DNA of 64,000 nt from Lingula anatina (taxonomy: Eukaryota; Brachiopoda; Lingulata; Lingulida; Lingulidae): the NCBI RefSeq assembly GCF_001039355.2, contig NW_019775470.1:70058-134057 (forward strand), given 5' to 3'. Numbering within the stretch: position 1 is the stretch's first letter; each line of letters starts with the position of its first letter. This document shows positions 61,901 through 64,000 of the stretch, piece after piece. Both the position numbers and the translations under genes were made by a program. Below the pieces are notes generated by a model. It was not told the DNA's origin. It did not search any database and saw only the letters and a program-made list of their open reading frames with translations.

Positions 61901-63765
61901 GTGTGTCTGTGCGTGTGCGTGTGCGTAAGTGCGTGCGTGTCCGCGTTTGCGTGCCACATAATCCAGATCTGGTATCCGGTCAATTTAAATCCATTCAGTG
62001 TGTAAGGTCCAGCATTGAGGAAACACATTAACATGTGCACATGCATGCAAGAACGAGTGTATGCTCAAACGCAAACACTCGTATCTAGTTGACAATATGT
62101 GTGTACCTTTGCATTTCGCCCCCACAGTTTCATAGTTGGGTGGACACGTGCAATTGAAGCTTCTGTTCAGTGCCACTTCCTCCGCAGGTGCGAGGTCAGT
62201 ACAAGTTGCTATGGCGGGACAAGGTTGCGCAGCACAGCCATCTACTTCTCGTTCACAGTCGTTTCCTGAAAACGAGACCACATTGGATTACGCATGCTTG
62301 TTTGTTTTTCAAATGTTACCACCACTACCAACCGTCTAGCCAAAGCCTCAATAGCACAGTTTCAAGAACAGAAACCTTCCAATTGGAACATAACACCATG
62401 GACAAAAAATGGTTATTCTTCCTATGACAATACACAGATGCATCAGGCTTACCTGTGTAGCCCGTGTCACATGAGCACTCCACCAGCCGAACACTGGAGT
62501 CGATGAGTTGACCTGGTCGCAGCTGGTCAAACAAACACGTGCCATTACCGCTGCAACCAGAACAGAGGTTAGCCGTCCAAGTGACCGTGGTGGATCCTCC
62601 CCTCGTGTCTGTCAGGGTTACCCTGGTGACAGAAAAATACACATGGACGCACATCATGAGACATGTAGAACATTGTGTGGGAAAACCGGGAGCCTTCCTC
62701 ATTCAGGAGTCCAAAATGACTTTACTTGTAAATAATTAAAATCATTTCACAGTTTTTAAGGATACCAAGAAGAATATTTTGATGATAAAACAAAATCGCT
62801 CTACTTGTTTAAGAACGTTTGGCATTGTAAGTAACTAACCCGATTGATTGTGTTACGCTGACGCTCGCCAGATTGATACTAATTGTCACAGATGACTCAC
62901 TGGGTGCCGCAATTTTTACGCCAGTGATGTTATTAGTTATACTCGGCGTCACAGTGTCACCGCTATCAGGATCCGTGAAACTGACGGTGTAATTTCTCGC
63001 CTGGTTGAGTGTTAGCTGTAGAGGCGTCGACACATTGGACGTGAATCTCGGGCTCTGGTTTTCTGGAAACCAAAAAAAAAAACAAACGATTAGGAAGTCT
63101 GAGCGACCTGTATGACAAAATGATCCACATATCCTGGGTGGAATGGTAATAATCAGAGATAAACGAAGTGATGTTTTTGAGATTAAATTTTCAATACACT
63201 TCCTGTTATCTGTGGAGTGCGTTGTATCGCTTACGGTAATTACGTGTCCTGTAGGTGACTCCTCCCTGCCCGACATGTCCAATCACCCCTACCGTTTCTC
63301 TACACTTCATTTTTAACGACATATGTGCCTCTATTTTGTGAATATAGGCCCAATGAAGACTCATTTTATAATATTAACCTGCATGCAAACTCTGGCAACA
63401 GCAAGTGATGGATTTATGTTATAAAATAATTGTCCAACATATCCAGAAACCAGAGGTGCCAATACCAGTGGAAATGCAATCAAAGGTAATTATAATACCA
63501 ATGCACGCACCTGCTTCAGAACTACTTGACTCGCTCTCAGTGTTGAACATCTTGGTGCCCTCGGCCAGCGCCTCGTCTCCCGTGACCACGAAGTCATATA
63601 TGCACTGCTTATCACCGCCACATATACTAACTGCATTGCGATAATTGCCAGGATATGTGCTGTTCAGATCTTCCGTGAATGTTGGCATGAACACAGTGTT
63701 TGTAAAGTTGGCTGTTGAATACCCGGACCCGTAGTAGAATATAGATTCCCCATCAGTGATTCGCC
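49808..63765 (-). CDS. Mucin-4-like/EGF/SEA type I membrane receptor, 3' part (5' end outside the window)
   Basis: Twenty-four minus-strand exons encode the last 1262 residues of a large cell-surface protein. I placed every junction by its GT-AG site and checked the phase, and the frame stays open from 63765 to the stop at 49810-49808. Order from the N-terminal side: end of a mucin-4-like VWD region, Ig/cadherin-like domain, EGF-like domains (several with the D-I-D-E-C calcium-binding start), SEA 1, EGF, SEA 2, a last EGF, a transmembrane helix (about residues 1132-1155 of this part), the stop-transfer sequence KRRKAKEKR and a tail of about 106 residues. MUC4, mesh and coral mucin-like proteins share NIDO-AMOP-VWD-EGF architectures, so NIDO and AMOP domains are expected right of the window. 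Likely roles are adhesion or an epithelial surface coat (inference). Most EGF exons are phase 1-1, typical of exon shuffling. Confidence 0.93.
50327..50521 (-). CDS. Receptor exon: EGF end, transmembrane helix and stop-transfer
   Basis: 195 nt. It ends the EGF with [10 protein letters not shown], then encodes a helix of about 24 hydrophobic residues ([20 protein letters not shown] and onward) followed by KRRKAKEKR. It defines a type I topology with the EGF/SEA part outside the cell. Confidence 0.93.
50919..51003 (-). CDS. Receptor exon: first half of the last EGF domain
   Basis: 85 nt encoding [14 protein letters not shown] and RGRWYCK. The EGF domain is split by a phase-2 intron and finishes in the next exon. 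Confidence 0.9.
51247..52147 (-). CDS. Receptor exons: SEA domain 2
   Basis: Three exons, 52068-52147 (80 nt), 51710-51768 (59 nt) and 51247-51422 (176 nt), with the same phases as SEA 1. The product reads [26 protein letters not shown] and [13 protein letters not shown]. The first two exons have exactly the same lengths as in SEA 1, which shows that the SEA module was duplicated together with its introns. The G-S pair of the cleavage motif is retained. Confidence 0.87.
52296..52445. repeat. CA/CACG compound microsatellite in a receptor intron
   Basis: Long ca runs with atatac interruptions and a run of cacg units (acgcacgcacgc) near 52400-52428. Confidence 0.92.
52480..52620 (-). CDS. Receptor exon: calcium-binding EGF domain between the SEA domains
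   Basis: 47 codons, phase 1-1, opening DINEC, with [18 protein letters not shown]. Confidence 0.9.
52991..53018 (+). repeat. G-run, possible G-quadruplex, in a receptor intron
   Basis: 19 consecutive g, then ta, then 7 g, followed by agcg. It lies about 65 bases downstream of the exon 53085-53275 donor on the gene strand (C-rich in the RNA). Confidence 0.85.
53085..56194 (-). CDS. Receptor exons: SEA domain 1
   Basis: Three exons, 56115-56194 (80 nt), 55826-55884 (59 nt) and 53085-53275 (191 nt), with phases 1, 0, 2, 1. The product reads VTMTFNRTF, then [20 protein letters not shown], then [13 protein letters not shown]. The GSLVV segment sits where SEA domains cut themselves (G-S-V-V-V type) between two beta strands. 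The intron between the last two exons holds a TA microsatellite and the dead Tc1 element. Confidence 0.87.
53598..53617 (+). repeat. Dispersed repeat, copy C
   Basis: gagagtcccccatgatctc matches the core of copies A and B. The following tgattttgacc-act and ctaaccctaacc text matches copy B (20088-20118). Confidence 0.45.
53980..54389 (-). pseudogene. Second, inverted Tc1 transposase remnant (left arm)
   Basis: On the minus strand the arm reads [16 protein letters not shown] near its start, then LSPDIN-like text, and [16 protein letters not shown] further on. It is a diverged copy of the C-terminal third of the right-arm transposase. It lacks the 19 bases (cttgtcgcgccatctacag) present in the right arm. 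Confidence 0.75.
54500..55070 (+). pseudogene. Tc1-type transposase remnant
   Basis: DNA-cutting enzyme remnant of a Tc1/mariner element. It covers the first catalytic block (Asp replaced by Ala in the ES context), the DN block, the SPDINP block with Glu to Val, and a C-terminal part ending with text similar to [10 protein letters not shown] near 55030-55070. There are several in-frame stops and at least two frame changes. The N-terminal DNA-binding domain is absent. Confidence 0.8.
55784..55822. repeat. TA microsatellite at a splice donor
   Basis: About 19 ta units. On the gene strand the array starts three bases after the donor GT of exon 55826-55884. Confidence 0.95.
56288..56339. repeat. 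Poly-T tract in a receptor intron
   Basis: About 52 consecutive t (poly-A on the gene strand), flanked by short inverted text: ataacgttaccataacg on the left and cgttatggtaat on the right. The poly-T may therefore have grown inside a small palindrome. Confidence 0.92.
56549..56578. repeat. GA microsatellite abutting a splice donor
   Basis: ga run (CT in the RNA) that continues directly from the donor gtctct of exon 56580-56954. Confidence 0.93.
56580..56954 (-). CDS. Receptor exon: three fused calcium-binding EGF domains
   Basis: 125 codons, phase 1-1, with three consecutive EGF domains opening DINEC, NVDEC and DIDEC and sharing SYTCAC/NYTCAC cores. A module-per-exon gene with three domains in one exon suggests intron loss or duplication within the exon. 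The donor is the weak gtctct, which merges with a CT microsatellite. Confidence 0.9.
57196..57330 (-). CDS. Receptor exon: calcium-binding EGF domain
   Basis: 45 codons, phase 1-1, opening DIDEC, with [12 protein letters not shown]. The donor is gtcagt. Confidence 0.9.
57755..57773. repeat. G-run in a receptor intron
   Basis: gggggt followed by 13 g. Unstable low-complexity sequence. Confidence 0.85.
58085..58219 (-). CDS. Receptor exon: EGF-like domain
   Basis: 45 codons, phase 1-1, with [17 protein letters not shown] and [13 protein letters not shown]. It is not of the calcium-binding type. Confidence 0.85.
58381..58509 (-). CDS. Receptor exon: calcium-binding EGF domain
   Basis: 43 codons, phase 1-1, opening DVDEC, with [16 protein letters not shown]. 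Confidence 0.9.
58949..58982. repeat. GA microsatellite abutting a splice donor
   Basis: About 17 ga units. On the gene strand this is a CT run starting right after the donor gtaagtt of exon 58989-59108. Confidence 0.95.
58989..59108 (-). CDS. Receptor exon: calcium-binding EGF domain
   Basis: 40 codons, phase 1-1, opening DINEC, with [16 protein letters not shown]. The donor gtaagttc runs straight into a CT microsatellite (GA on the + strand). Confidence 0.9.
59449..59706 (-). CDS. Receptor exon: laminin-type Cys-rich unit plus calcium-binding EGF
   Basis: 86 codons, phase 1-1. The first half is a Cys-rich unit ([17 protein letters not shown], ending YEGLGC) like a laminin- or MEGF-type EGF. 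The second half is a DIDEC calcium-binding EGF with an [11 protein letters not shown] core. This is one of two exons in the gene that carry more than one module. Confidence 0.9.
59871..59996 (-). CDS. Receptor exon: calcium-binding EGF domain
   Basis: 42 codons, phase 1-1, opening DIDEC, with [17 protein letters not shown]. Confidence 0.9.
60591..60713 (-). CDS. Receptor exon: EGF-like domain
   Basis: 41 codons, phase 1-1, with [13 protein letters not shown] and [16 protein letters not shown]. It lacks the DIDEC calcium-binding start. Confidence 0.86.
61258..61380 (-). CDS. Receptor exon: calcium-binding EGF domain
   Basis: 41 codons, phase 1-1, opening DFDEC, with [16 protein letters not shown] in the core. 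Confidence 0.88.
61607..61738 (-). CDS. Receptor exon: calcium-binding EGF domain
   Basis: 44 codons, phase 1-1. It has the DIDEC start, [13 protein letters not shown] in the core and a [10 protein letters not shown] end. All six cysteines are present, as are the Asn and the aromatic residue used for hydroxylation and calcium binding. Confidence 0.9.
62107..62265 (-). CDS. Receptor exon: EGF-like domain
   Basis: 53 codons, phase 1-1. It opens with [11 protein letters not shown] and ends [14 protein letters not shown]. The spacing between cysteines 3 and 5 is longer than usual. Confidence 0.82.
62453..62622 (-). CDS. Receptor exon: short EGF-like/Cys-rich segment
   Basis: About 57 residues with [11 protein letters not shown] followed by [11 protein letters not shown]. 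This is an EGF-like unit as found directly after the VWD/Ig part in mucin-like proteins. The donor is gtaagc. Confidence 0.82.
62840..63062 (-). CDS. Receptor exon: Ig/cadherin-like domain
   Basis: About 74 residues starting ENQSPRF. It contains SFTDPDSGD, the [FY]-x-D-P-[DE]-x-G-D type motif of cadherin-like and Ig-like folds, and three N-glycosylation sites (NVS, NYT, NIT). There are no cysteines. The exon ends in phase 2. Confidence 0.82.
63511..63765 (-). CDS. Receptor exon: end of mucin-4-like VWD region
   Basis: 84 residues plus one base. The sequence has FYYGSGYS near its start, a FMPTF block, then [17 protein letters not shown] and an Asn/Ser-rich end. This C-G-x-x-x-x-C-x-[FY]-D-x-x-x-T-G signature follows VWD domains in MUC4, SUSD2 and mesh proteins. 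It is the first exon visible, and the gene continues to the right. Confidence 0.85.
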
Positions 63766-63837
63766 CTGTAAAATGACATGATAATAAGCTCCAGATATCA
63801 ATGCAACTCAATGACTTGTTCTGCGTTCACCGAAATT

Positions 63838-63940
63838 GTCAATTTGCTATATGGTTAGAATTTGGGCTAATTTATTGTATAATTGTATAAAATGTCAATT
63901 TGCTATATGGTCAGAATATAGGCTTATTTATTGTATAATA
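63838..63940. repeat. 48-bp imperfect direct repeat
   Basis: The text tcaatttgctatatggt followed by agaat, gggctaatttattgtataat occurs at about 63838-63884 and again, with a few differences, at 63893-63940. It lies in the intron upstream of the first visible receptor exon. Confidence 0.75.
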
Positions 63941-64000
63941 TTTATTCTGCTACAGCATATAGAAAAAAAAACGTGTTCCTTGTGAATATAAATATACACG

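Overview
This is a stretch of animal nuclear genome, AT-rich and low in gene density. Genes are spliced with GT-AG introns, 3' ends carry AATAAA signals, and introns and spacers hold many CT/GA, GT, TTTA and poly-T tracts. The gene content (a chemosensory/neuropeptide-type class A GPCR with the NSxxNFxxY form of helix 7, a large EGF/SEA receptor, and a family of small tail-anchored proteins I do not recognise) fits an invertebrate, most likely a lophotrochozoan such as a mollusc, brachiopod or annelid. I cannot name the species.

Layout. 1-11,978: no supportable coding sequence; MITE-like and hairpin repeats. 11,979-18,144: a GPCR gene on the + strand with a probable 5' UTR exon at 11,979-12,055, a 4-kb intron and a single coding exon. 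20,581-22,975: a six-exon + strand gene for a 230-residue protein with six EF-hands. 23,824-45,443: a dispersed cluster of five related short genes (two on -, two on +, one on -). Each encodes a basic N-terminal half with a W..V....KRR[FY] motif. Four of the five end in a cysteine-rich stretch and one C-terminal membrane anchor. The fifth lacks the anchor. An assembly gap (129 N) lies at 31,706-31,834. 49,808-63,765 and beyond the right edge: the 3' 24 coding exons of a large minus-strand gene for a type I membrane protein (end of a mucin-4-like VWD region, Ig/cadherin-like domain, about 16 EGF-like domains, two SEA domains each with a G-S cleavage motif, a transmembrane helix and a 106-residue tail). 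I traced the reading frame through all 24 exons and every junction phase agrees.

Mobile DNA: a dead Tc1-type (DD34E) transposon lies in one intron of the EGF/SEA gene (about 53,825-55,345). It is rearranged into a near-palindrome: its 3' half is present twice, head to head. Smaller repeats include a 160-bp MITE-like element, a 77-bp direct repeat joined by a perfect 24-bp hairpin, a diverged 150-bp tandem triplet and a 32-bp minisatellite.

The most likely undescribed system is the tail-anchored gene cluster. The genes do not form an obvious pathway with one another. Calcium binding (EF-hand protein, calcium-binding EGF domains) and membrane signalling are the only shared themes, and that link is inference.
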